The translations under genes and the position numbers were made by a program. The notes under the pieces were generated by a model. That model worked only from the letters and a program-made list of their open reading frames with translations. It was not told the DNA's origin and made no database searches. 52,483 bases of DNA from Verrucomicrobiota bacterium (lineage in GTDB: Bacteria; Verrucomicrobiota; Verrucomicrobiia; JABWAM01): positions 1 to 52,483 of the forward strand of contig JACQHZ010000078.1 in assembly GCA_016198745.1 (NCBI GenBank), given 5' to 3'. The stretch's first letter is position 1, and the number at the start of each line of letters is the position of its first letter. This document shows positions 1 through 8,350 of this stretch, in pieces.

Positions 1-66
1 AGGTTCAGTCCCTTCAACCCTGAACCCCTGAACCGCTGAACTCTGAACCATGCCCGGCATTTCGCA

Positions 67-504
67 ATGGATTGCGATGTTTGGGCAAAGGAAGGAGCGG
101 ATGGTTTCATGTTTTGGGACATGGATAGCGCTTTGTCTTTGCCAATATTCCGCGGGCTGGGTTACAATGTGGGCTCCCAATTCTTCATCCTTCGCATGGA
201 CGCCGCTACGGTTCGCCCCGATTACCTCGCCTGGTTTTTGAGATCGGATGTGGCCATCCGCCACTTTCACGAGCACCGTCGGGGTTCTTACGTGCAAATC
301 ATTGACCGGCGCACCGTGGAAAGCTTGGATGTTCCGCTACCACCCCTCAAGATTCAAGCGACGATTGCCCACATCGCCGAACTCGGCGTCTGCGAGCGCA
401 AGCTGGCAATCCGACTTGCTGAATTGCAGGAGGCCTGCCTCTCGGAACGCCTTCGAAGGCGCGCCGAACACTTGGCTCAAGAACCCGTTTTCCACAAGGA
501 ATGA
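67..504 (+). CDS. HsdS-like specificity subunit fragment (single TRD C-terminal half; N-terminus apparently missing)
   Basis: DYLAWFLRSDVAIRHF...YVQIIDRRTVESLDVPLPPLKIQATIAHI is typical of type I S-subunit TRD/conserved helix; in-frame stop at 37-39; directly upstream of hsdM. Confidence 0.6.
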   Translation: MDCDVWAKEGADGFMFWDMDSALSLPIFRGLGYNVGSQFFILRMDAATVRPDYLAWFLRSDVAIRHFHEHRRGSYVQIIDRRTVESLDVPLPPLKIQATIAHIAELGVCERKLAIRLAELQEACLSERLRRRAEHLAQEPVFHKE

Positions 505-508
505 ATCC

Positions 509-2005
509 ATGAATAAAATCGAGCAAGACGAAATCAACGAGGTGGCGTGGCGCGCCTGCGACACGTTTCGCGGCACCATCGACCCCGCGCAGTACAAGGA
601 CTACATCCTCGTGATGTTGTTCCTCAAATATCTGAGCGACGTGTGGCGGGACAAAAAGGAGGAATACGAAAAGGAGTTCAAGGGCGACGTCGAGCGCGTG
701 AAGCGGCGCTTGGCGCGCGAACGGTTCATCCTGCCGGAGGGTTGCGACTACGCCACCCTTTTCGCGAAACGCAATGAGCCGAATACCGGCGAGCTGATCA
801 ATATCGCGCTCGAACGGATCGAGGAAGCGAACAAGGCGAAGCTGGAAGGGGTCTTCCGCAACATTGACTTCAATTCGGAAGCGAACCTGGGGCAGACCAA
901 GGAGAGGAACAAGCGGCTCAAGAACCTGCTCGAAGACTTCGCCGATGAACGGCTCGACCTGCGGCCATCGCGCGTTGGCAAGCAGGACATCATTGGCAAC
1001 ACCTACCAATACCTCATCGGGCGGTTCGCGAGCGATGCCGGCAAAAAGGGCGGCGAGTTTTACACGCCGGGCGAAGTCTCGGAACTGTTGGCGAAACTGC
1101 TGGCGCCGAAGCAGGGCGGACGGATCGGCGACCCGACCTGCGGCTCCGGGTCGCTCCTTATTCAGGTAGCCGATGAAGTGGGCGACAGCGATTTCTCGCT
1201 CTACGGACAGGAGATGAACGGCAGCACGTGGGCGCTGTGCCGGATGAACATGTTCCTGCACCACAAGGACAGCGCCCGCATCGAGTGGGGCGACACGCTG
1301 TTGAATCCGAAACTCATCGAAGGCGATGCGCTGATGAAGTTCGACGTGGTCGTGGCGAACATGCCCTTTTCGCTCGATAAATGGGGCGCGGAAAGCGCGG
1401 CGGCGGACCGTTTCCACCGCTTCCACCGGGGCGTTCCGCCCAGGAGCAAGGGCGACTATGCGTTCATCAGTCACATGATCGAGACGGCCGTCGAGGGCAG
1501 CGGCAAGGTGGGTGTGATCGCGCCCCATGGCGTGCTCTTCCGCGGCGGCGCGGAAGGGCGCATCCGCAAGGCGTTGATCGAGGAGAACCTGTTGGAAGCC
1601 GTGGTCGGGCTGCCCGCGAACCTGTTCTTCGGCACGGGCATTCCGGCCGCAATCCTGCTCTTCAACAAGGGGAAAAAGCACAAGGACGTGCTTTTCATTG
1701 ACGCGAGCCGGGAGTTCGTGGAGGGCACCAACCAGAACAAGCTGGGACCGGAGCACATCGTGAAGATCGTGCGGGCCTACCGGGAGTTCGTCACCGCGCC
1801 GAAGTATGCCTACCGCGCCACGCTCAAGGAGATCGCGGAGAACGACTTCAACCTGAACATTCCGCGCTACGTTGATACGTTTGAGGAAGAAAAGGAAGTG
1901 GACCTTCCGGCCGTTCAGACCGAGATCGACCGGTTGGAAAAGGAACTGGCCGGCGTGCGCAAGGAAATGGCAGGGCACTTGCATGAACTTGGACTTGACT
2001 CATAA
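509..2005 (+). CDS. hsdM: Type I RM DNA methyltransferase subunit HsdM
   Basis: MNKIEQDEINEVAWRACDTFRG...GGEFYTPGEVSELLAKLL...DPTCGSGSLLIQ...VVANMPFS; N6-adenine MTase motifs. Start moved from 248 to ATG 509. Confidence 0.95.
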   Translation: MNKIEQDEINEVAWRACDTFRGTIDPAQYKDYILVMLFLKYLSDVWRDKKEEYEKEFKGDVERVKRRLARERFILPEGCDYATLFAKRNEPNTGELINIALERIEEANKAKLEGVFRNIDFNSEANLGQTKERNKRLKNLLEDFADERLDLRPSRVGKQDIIGNTYQYLIGRFASDAGKKGGEFYTPGEVSELLAKLLAPKQGGRIGDPTCGSGSLLIQVADEVGDSDFSLYGQEMNGSTWALCRMNMFLHHKDSARIEWGDTLLNPKLIEGDALMKFDVVVANMPFSLDKWGAESAAADRFHRFHRGVPPRSKGDYAFISHMIETAVEGSGKVGVIAPHGVLFRGGAEGRIRKALIEENLLEAVVGLPANLFFGTGIPAAILLFNKGKKHKDVLFIDASREFVEGTNQNKLGPEHIVKIVRAYREFVTAPKYAYRATLKEIAENDFNLNIPRYVDTFEEEKEVDLPAVQTEIDRLEKELAGVRKEMAGHLHELGLDS

Positions 2006-2055
2006 TGCATATAATGTTATTTATGTAGCGTGTTATACGAACTATAAATGACTGT

Positions 2056-2661
2056 ATGGCAAAAACACTTACATTTGACACGATTCAAACCGCCATGCGG
2101 CTTTTGGCACAGAAGCTTGACCTCATGCAGGCGGAGCCGGTGCAGATTGTCGTTTGCGGCGGATCAGCCTTGATTGCCATGGGCTTGCGGCAGCGTGGCA
2201 CCAGGGATGTGGATATTGTTGCGTTGATGAGTCCGCAGCAGACCCTGATCAGTCCCGCGCCACTGCCCGATTTGCTTCTCCAAGCCGCCGCGCAAGTTGC
2301 GCGCGACATGGGATTGGCGGAACACTGGCTCAACAACGGCCCAAGTCAGGGCGAAGGAGGACTGTTCCAAATGGGGCTGCCGGACGGCTTCGTGAGTCGC
2401 TTGACGCGGCGCGAGTACGGTCCGCGGTTGACGGTGCATTTCATTGGGAGGATCGATCAGATCCACTTCAAACTGTATGCCGCCACCGACCAGCAAGTCG
2501 GTGTTCAAATGGAAGACCTTATCGCGCTGAAACCCACGGTTGAGGAGATTGAAACTGCCGCGCGTTGGACGATGACGCATGACGTGTCCGAGCCGTTCAA
2601 AATGGTTCTGAAAGAAATCCTGAAGCAACTTGGCCATGAATCCGTCGCTCAAAGAATTTAG
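2056..2661 (+). CDS. Nucleotidyltransferase-like protein (DUF6036/AbiEii-like)
   Basis: VCGGSALIAMGLRQRGTRDVDIVAL resembles the NTase GS..D.D core. Confidence 0.65.
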   Translation: MAKTLTFDTIQTAMRLLAQKLDLMQAEPVQIVVCGGSALIAMGLRQRGTRDVDIVALMSPQQTLISPAPLPDLLLQAAAQVARDMGLAEHWLNNGPSQGEGGLFQMGLPDGFVSRLTRREYGPRLTVHFIGRIDQIHFKLYAATDQQVGVQMEDLIALKPTVEEIETAARWTMTHDVSEPFKMVLKEILKQLGHESVAQRI

Positions 2662-3649
2662 GGAAAATTACCGGGAACTCCTGCTGAACTTCGTCTGGCG
2701 CCAATGGTCCGCGCTGGGCGTGGCGGGACATGCGGAAGGGGGAGACCCATGGATCATTGATCCAGAGGCAATGCTGCTTTTCACATGCACCATCGGTCGT
2801 CATGACGCGCGGGTGTTCGATGAAACGCTCGACTGGTTGCAAAAGAATGGACGGTTCCTCAACATTCTTCGGCTCAAGCGCATTCTGCGCACCGAAAAGC
2901 TTGACGGCGGACGGGTGTTGGCGGCGGTGGCGGGGCTGTTGCGCAAGGGGGCGGATGCCCTGAAGTGGAAACAACTCGCCGAATCGAGTGCGCCGCAATC
3001 TCCGCCCGAGACGTTGTTTTTCCTCGATGACGGCCGCCCTTTGCCCGTGATTGGCAATCCGGAGCCGCACTTTGATGCCTACGGTTTTCAGCGCGGGCCA
3101 TTGCGGCTGCGCGGCTATTCACAAAAGTTCCGCCCAACCGAGCCGACCAATCTGACCCTGCAACTGCGCGCGCTGCTTGGAATCAACCTCCGTTGTGAGA
3201 TTGTCTTGTACCTGCTGACCCACGAAGCGGCGCACCCTTCTCAGATTGCCCGCGAGAGCTATGGCGACATGCGGGCCATCCAAAACACACTCGTTGATAT
3301 GAGTCAATCCGGCATTGTCCAACTGCGGACTTTTGGACGCGAGAAACATTACTGGCTCAAGCAAGATCACTGGGCAACCCTGCTGAATCGTCCCGAGTCA
3401 TTCCCAAAATGGATCACCTGGCCACCGCTGTTCAGTGCGCTGGAGCAGATCTGGCTGAAACTCAACGACCCCCGGCTGGAGGCGCTCGACCTGCTGCTGC
3501 AATCCTCCGAGCTGCGGAAACTCATGGTTGAAGTCCGTCCGGCTTTCGAACGGTCGCGATTTGACAAGACCCTTTCTGACGACCGCGAGTATCTCGGCGA
3601 AAAATATCTGCCGGTGTTTCTCTCGGACGTCATCAAGCTCCTCGGTTAA
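2636..3649 (+). CDS. Winged-helix protein paired with the nucleotidyltransferase
   Basis: Overlaps upstream NTase; LRCEIVLYLLTHEAAHPSQIARESYGDMRAIQNTLVDMSQSGIVQLRTFGREKHYWL reads as wHTH. Confidence 0.6.
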   Translation: MNPSLKEFRENYRELLLNFVWRQWSALGVAGHAEGGDPWIIDPEAMLLFTCTIGRHDARVFDETLDWLQKNGRFLNILRLKRILRTEKLDGGRVLAAVAGLLRKGADALKWKQLAESSAPQSPPETLFFLDDGRPLPVIGNPEPHFDAYGFQRGPLRLRGYSQKFRPTEPTNLTLQLRALLGINLRCEIVLYLLTHEAAHPSQIARESYGDMRAIQNTLVDMSQSGIVQLRTFGREKHYWLKQDHWATLLNRPESFPKWITWPPLFSALEQIWLKLNDPRLEALDLLLQSSELRKLMVEVRPAFERSRFDKTLSDDREYLGEKYLPVFLSDVIKLLG

Positions 3650-3652
3650 GCC

Positions 3653-4945
3653 ATGCAAACACTCACCCTCCAAGCCAGCCGCAAGACCAAGAAAACGCCG
3701 ATTGGTGAAATTCCGGTGGACTGGGGTTGTGTGAGGCTGGGTGAAATCCTAATGGGTAAACCCGAATATGGAGCAAACGCTTCCTCTGTAGAATTCATTG
3801 AGGGAAGAACACCGCGATATATCAGAATCACCGACATTGATGAGGACGGCAACCTGATTCAATCGGCGCGCGTGGGGTTGCCTGCTGAACTTGGAAAGGG
3901 TTGCGAGTTGGCAGAGGGCGACTTGCTGATTGCTCGCAGTGGCGCCACGGTGGGCAAATGCTTCGTTTATCAAGAGCGATACGGTTCTGCTGTTTATGCG
4001 GGTTACTTAATCAGATTTCGCATCGATGAGGCTCGTTGCCATCTCCCCTTCGTCGTCCAGTGGCTTCGCTCGCCATATTTCAAGAAGTGGATCGACCAAA
4101 CGAGCAAGGCTGGAGCACAGCCCAATATCAACGCTGAGGAATACCAGTCGTTGTCGCTCCCTCTTCCGCCGTTGCCTGCACAACAGGCGATTGCCGCAAT
4201 TCTCAGCACATGGGATCGGGCCATCGAAAAGCTCCAAGCATTGCTGACGGCCAAGACGGAGCGCAAGCGCGGCCTGATGCAGCAACTGCTCACCGGCAAA
4301 ACGCGGTTCAAGGCATTCATCAAATCCAACAAGCAGGTGAGGACTCATTTCGGGCCTTTTCCGGCAGATTGGCCAGTGGTTCAAATTGGGGGTGTTTCCG
4401 ATGAAATGAGCGAGAAAAATTGCGGTGGCAGCGAACTGCCGGTACTCTCCTGCACGAAGCATCGCGGCCTAGTGAACTCTTTGGAGTATTTTGGAAGGCG
4501 CATGTTCAGCGAGGACACGACCACCTACAAAGTCGTCCGACGTGGGGATTTTGCCTACGCGACAAATCACATCGAGGAAGGCTCCATCGGGTATCAGAAC
4601 TTGCATGACGCGGCACTCATCAGCCCAATGTACACCGTATTTCGCACCAAGAAGGGCGTGGACCACTCGTTCCTATTCAAACTGCTCAAGACGGAACTTT
4701 ACCGCCATATCTTTGAGACAAACACGAACGGATCAATCAACCGTCGCGGCGCGTTGCGGTGGGATGACTTCGCCCACATCAAGGTGCATTTGCCGAGTGA
4801 GCCAGAGCAACACCGGATTGCCGCCGTGCTGGAAACGTGCGCCCGCGAAATCGAGTTTCTGAAAAAGCAACTCGACGCACTGAAGGAGCAGAAGCGCGGC
4901 CTGATGCAAAAGCTGCTGACCGGACAAATCCGGGTCAACACATGA
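3653..4945 (+). CDS. hsdS: Type I RM specificity subunit HsdS
   Basis: Two TRD halves; LPLPPLPAQQAIAAIL and LPSEPEQHRIAAVLE conserved regions, KRGLMQQLLTGKTR / KRGLMQKLLTGQIRV repeats. Confidence 0.95.
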   Translation: MQTLTLQASRKTKKTPIGEIPVDWGCVRLGEILMGKPEYGANASSVEFIEGRTPRYIRITDIDEDGNLIQSARVGLPAELGKGCELAEGDLLIARSGATVGKCFVYQERYGSAVYAGYLIRFRIDEARCHLPFVVQWLRSPYFKKWIDQTSKAGAQPNINAEEYQSLSLPLPPLPAQQAIAAILSTWDRAIEKLQALLTAKTERKRGLMQQLLTGKTRFKAFIKSNKQVRTHFGPFPADWPVVQIGGVSDEMSEKNCGGSELPVLSCTKHRGLVNSLEYFGRRMFSEDTTTYKVVRRGDFAYATNHIEEGSIGYQNLHDAALISPMYTVFRTKKGVDHSFLFKLLKTELYRHIFETNTNGSINRRGALRWDDFAHIKVHLPSEPEQHRIAAVLETCAREIEFLKKQLDALKEQKRGLMQKLLTGQIRVNT

Positions 4946-5065
4946 CAACACAACTGCCACTCCTTTCTTTCATCCCCGTCCAAACCTGAGCATCCTTATC
5001 ACCATGCCAGCCAAGCCAATCACCACCGTTATTCTAAAGAGCATATCCAATTGCTCCGGGAGGAG

Positions 5066-5674
5066 CTAACGGCGTTTCGCGAGCTTGCTGAAATCTAAAC
5101 TCAACTCGAATAAATGAAACGCCTTTTCGCAAGCCCGGCGGTTCAGGGGCATCCGCATGCGCGGCGTACACCACTTTCGCACGCAGCCTGTCTTTTGGTC
5201 GAATCCCCAAAGACCGACGCGCAGATGGCGGAAAGTGCGCAGGAATCGAGCCGCGGTTTCGGCTGTTTGCATCGGGAGCACGAGCAGGGACCGGTGAGCA
5301 AAGTAGCGATAGCGGAACGCCTGCTGCAAGCCTTTCCGCCAATCCGAGACTTTTCCTTCGATGGCCGTGAGGCGGACGCGCTTCTTGAGCGACAAAGCGG
5401 TGAATTCGTCGGCCGATTCGGGCGATTCCCATGCCAGCCACACGAGGTCGGCGCGACCGAAGCCTTCAATGGCAAACTCACGTCCCGCCACAGTGGCGCC
5501 GACTTCCTCCGCGAAATAGGCCCGCTCGAAACTGCGGAGAAAGCCACTCTCTGTTCGCTTCGCTGCGAGGGCACGCGGGAGATTCCGCCGGGTGTTTTGG
5601 GATCCGAATTCCACGAATACCGGGTGTCTCGCTTTGGCCTCAGTTTTTATAATTGGGAGCACCTGCATAAACAT
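5066..5674 (-). CDS. PD-(D/E)xK nuclease-like protein
   Basis: Minus frame GFGRADLVWLAW...TAIEGKVSDWRKGLQQAFRYRYFAHRSLLVLP (D...ExK plus QA-helix pattern); start chosen at internal Met, ORF extends to 5755. Confidence 0.5.
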   Translation of the reverse strand: MFMQVLPIIKTEAKARHPVFVEFGSQNTRRNLPRALAAKRTESGFLRSFERAYFAEEVGATVAGREFAIEGFGRADLVWLAWESPESADEFTALSLKKRVRLTAIEGKVSDWRKGLQQAFRYRYFAHRSLLVLPMQTAETAARFLRTFRHLRVGLWGFDQKTGCVRKWCTPRMRMPLNRRACEKAFHLFELSLDFSKLAKRR

Positions 5675-5766
5675 ACCGAAGCGCGGCTCCGTTTCAATGC
5701 TTTTCGCAACCAGCACAACGACCATCCCGGCGCAGACTCTTGCAAATCGAAACAACCACTACTGCC

Positions 5767-6525
5767 ATGAACCAGAACCTTGAAGGCATCGATTCCATGA
5801 AAGCTGAACTCGACCGCCGCCGCCCGCTTCCGCCGGCGCTGGTGCAGGCGCTCGCAAAAATCTTCGCCGCCGAAGAGGTTGAATACATCTACGAATCCAA
5901 CGCCATCGAAGGGAACACGCTCACCCTGGCGGAAACGGAATTGGTGTTGAACCGCGGCCTGGCGGTGGGCGGTAAGCCGCTCAAGGACCATCTGGAGGCC
6001 ACGAACCACCGCGCCGCTTTTCAACGACTCAAGGAACTGGCGGCGGTCGGCGCGGCGTTTTCTGAAAGCGTCCTGTTGGAACTGCACGGCCTGATCCTGC
6101 ATGGAATCGATGACGCCAACGCCGGCCGCTACCGCACCTTGCCGGTCCGCATCGTTGGCGCGCGGCACATTCCGCCGAATGCAGCGCGAGTGCCGGAACT
6201 GATGAGCAATCTGTGCGCCTGGCTCGGCGGCGAGGGGATGCGATTGCACGCCGTGCATGGGGCCGCCGACCTGCATTGGCAAATGGCGCATATTCACCCG
6301 TTTACGGATGGCAATGGGCGCACGGCGCGCCTCGCCATGAATCTCCATCTGCTGCGACTCGGGTATCCCGTGACGATCATTCGCGCGGAACGCGACCAGC
6401 GGCGGGATTATTATCATGCGCTGGCGGAGGCGGACGCGAGTGACAAGCCGGAGCCATTCCGCGCGTTCATCGAAAGCCGCGTAGTTGAGTCATTGGATCG
6501 CTTTTTGGGAGTGCTACGCGAATGA
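5767..6525 (+). CDS. Fic family protein (probable AMP-transferase)
   Basis: HPFTDGNGRTAR core and N-terminal inhibitory-type helix YESNAIEGNTLTL. Confidence 0.92.
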   Translation: MNQNLEGIDSMKAELDRRRPLPPALVQALAKIFAAEEVEYIYESNAIEGNTLTLAETELVLNRGLAVGGKPLKDHLEATNHRAAFQRLKELAAVGAAFSESVLLELHGLILHGIDDANAGRYRTLPVRIVGARHIPPNAARVPELMSNLCAWLGGEGMRLHAVHGAADLHWQMAHIHPFTDGNGRTARLAMNLHLLRLGYPVTIIRAERDQRRDYYHALAEADASDKPEPFRAFIESRVVESLDRFLGVLRE

Positions 6526-6539
6526 AAACGCCATTTCAC

Positions 6540-6645
6540 GTCGCCTTTGGAATTCCACAGCCAGTGGCTAGAGAATCGTTGTCAGTTCCAATTCGCCAGC
6601 CAGCGGCTGGCAAATCTGTAGGGGGGGCGATGGCGCCCCCGACGG
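6540..6645. repeat. Cluster of REP-like palindromes
   Basis: GCCAGCC-AGC-GGCTGGC hairpin; GTAG (6618-6621) followed by GGGGGCG-ATGG-CGCCCCC hairpin. Confidence 0.6.
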
Positions 6646-6708
6646 CCAAGGTCACCGGGAAACGTCATTTGTTTTTAACAAACCCGTCACGCCTCTCATT
6701 AGATCGGC

Positions 6709-6732
6709 GCACCAGGGCGGGTGCTTTTTTTT
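6709..6732 (+). terminator. Rho-independent terminator-like hairpin
   Basis: GCACC-AGGGCG-GGTGC followed by T8. Confidence 0.5.
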
Positions 6733-6766
6733 CGGGGCGATTGGGTCATGGGAGAGGAGATGACAA

Positions 6767-8350
6767 ATGAAGGTGCGATCACATCTCTTTCAACTGCCCG
6801 TCAACATCCAGGATATTCTGACCGGAAGAACGATGGAATGGGAACGGCTGGAGTTCAAGGCGGGATGGAATCCGGAAGCGGTATTGCACACGCTGTGCGC
6901 ATTTGCCAACGATTTCCATAACTTGGGCGGAGGTTATATCGTCATTGGAGTGGCAGAGGTGGATGGCCGCCCTGTCTTGCCACCCATCGGGTTGCAGATC
7001 AGGGAGATGGATCGCATCCAGAAGGAAATTGTCAGGCTGGGACATCTGATCATTCCGTTCTATCACCCTGTTATGGCCCCGTGCGAAATCAATGGACGGA
7101 TGGTTCTTGTGCTCCATGCTCCGGGTGGACAGGGACGACCCTACAAGGCGCCCGTTTCTCTGGGACAAGGCGGCAAAGAACATGGCTATTATTTGCGGAA
7201 AGGATCGGTGACAGTCCGGGCACAGCATCGGGATGAAGTGGAGCTGATTTCCATGGCAGCCTCGGTTCCTTTTGACGATCGGATGAATCAACAGGCCGAT
7301 CTGGACGATCTTGATCTGGGTTTGATTCGCACCTATCTCAAACGGGTGCGTAGTGATCTGCACAAAGTTTCCATCAATCTGAACTTCCTTCAACTTTGCC
7401 GCCGAATGAATCTGGTGGATGGTCCGGATGAGCGAGCCTGTCCCAAGAATGTGGGGCTGATGTTTTTTCATGAGCATCCGGAAAAATTCTTTCCCTGCAC
7501 GCAAATTGACGTCATCCATTTTCCGGACGGCCCGGGTGGGAATGAGTTTACCGAGAAAATATTCACAGGTCCGTTGGATCGTTTACTTTTGGATGCGCTC
7601 AATTTTCTTCAAGGTTCTCTTATTGAAGAAAAAGTGATCAAATTTCCGGATCGCGCGAAGGCCGACCGGTTTTTCAATTATCCTTTTGTGGCTATTGAAG
7701 AAGCGCTTGGGAACGCCATTTATCATCGGGCGTATGACATTCGTGAGCCGGTGGAAGTCCGTATTCTGCCTGACCGGATTCAAATTCACAGCGTACCCGG
7801 GCCGGATCGTTCCATACGCAACCAGGATATGCGGATTGGACGGTTTATTTCTCGTCGATATCGGAATCGACGGATCGGAGAGTTCCTAAAGGAGTTGGAT
7901 TTGACGGAAGGCCGAGGCACAGGTATCCCGAAAATGGTGCAGATGTTGGAACACAATGGTTCGCCACCTCCGGTTTTTCACACCGATGACGATCGCACCT
8001 TCTTCCTGACCGAGATTTTAATCCATCCGACCTTCAGTAAGATGGAGAAAAAGACAAGGCAAATGGGACAAGTCACCCCCCAAGTCACCCCCCAAGTCAC
8101 CCCCCAAGTCACCCTCCATATCGAAAGTTTACTGCGGGCGTTGACCAAGCCCATGACTCGGGGTGAAATTCAGGTCCGATTAAGGCTTTCAGATCGAAAA
8201 TATCTGAGAAAAAAAGTGCTTCTCCCAGCGTTACATTCGATGTGGATTATGATGACCCATCCGGACAAGCCAAATGCATCTAACCAACGATATGTGTTGA
8301 CCGATTTGGGACGGAAAATTTTAAAGCGAAAGAGAAAATCCCGTGCGTAG
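6767..8350 (+). CDS. AlbA_2/Schlafen-like DNA-binding domain protein, RecG-like with C-terminal ATPase-type region
   Basis: EWERLEFKAGWNPEAVLHTLCAFANDFHNLGGGYIVIGV (AlbA_2 core); EEALGNAIYHRAYDIREPVEVRI; VTPQ tandem near C-terminus. Confidence 0.8.
   Translation: MKVRSHLFQLPVNIQDILTGRTMEWERLEFKAGWNPEAVLHTLCAFANDFHNLGGGYIVIGVAEVDGRPVLPPIGLQIREMDRIQKEIVRLGHLIIPFYHPVMAPCEINGRMVLVLHAPGGQGRPYKAPVSLGQGGKEHGYYLRKGSVTVRAQHRDEVELISMAASVPFDDRMNQQADLDDLDLGLIRTYLKRVRSDLHKVSINLNFLQLCRRMNLVDGPDERACPKNVGLMFFHEHPEKFFPCTQIDVIHFPDGPGGNEFTEKIFTGPLDRLLLDALNFLQGSLIEEKVIKFPDRAKADRFFNYPFVAIEEALGNAIYHRAYDIREPVEVRILPDRIQIHSVPGPDRSIRNQDMRIGRFISRRYRNRRIGEFLKELDLTEGRGTGIPKMVQMLEHNGSPPPVFHTDDDRTFFLTEILIHPTFSKMEKKTRQMGQVTPQVTPQVTPQVTLHIESLLRALTKPMTRGEIQVRLRLSDRKYLRKKVLLPALHSMWIMMTHPDKPNASNQRYVLTDLGRKILKRKRKSRA
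8069..8116 (+). repeat. 12-bp tandem repeat within coding sequence (caagtcaccccc, three perfect copies plus one partial)
   Basis: Direct reading; encodes QVTPQVTPQVTPQVT. Confidence 0.95.

Noticed and set aside
67-504. HsdS fragment as an inversion/recombination donor for phase-variable specificity
   Set aside because: Its conserved regions do not resemble those of the downstream hsdS and no inverted repeats or recombinase gene were seen.
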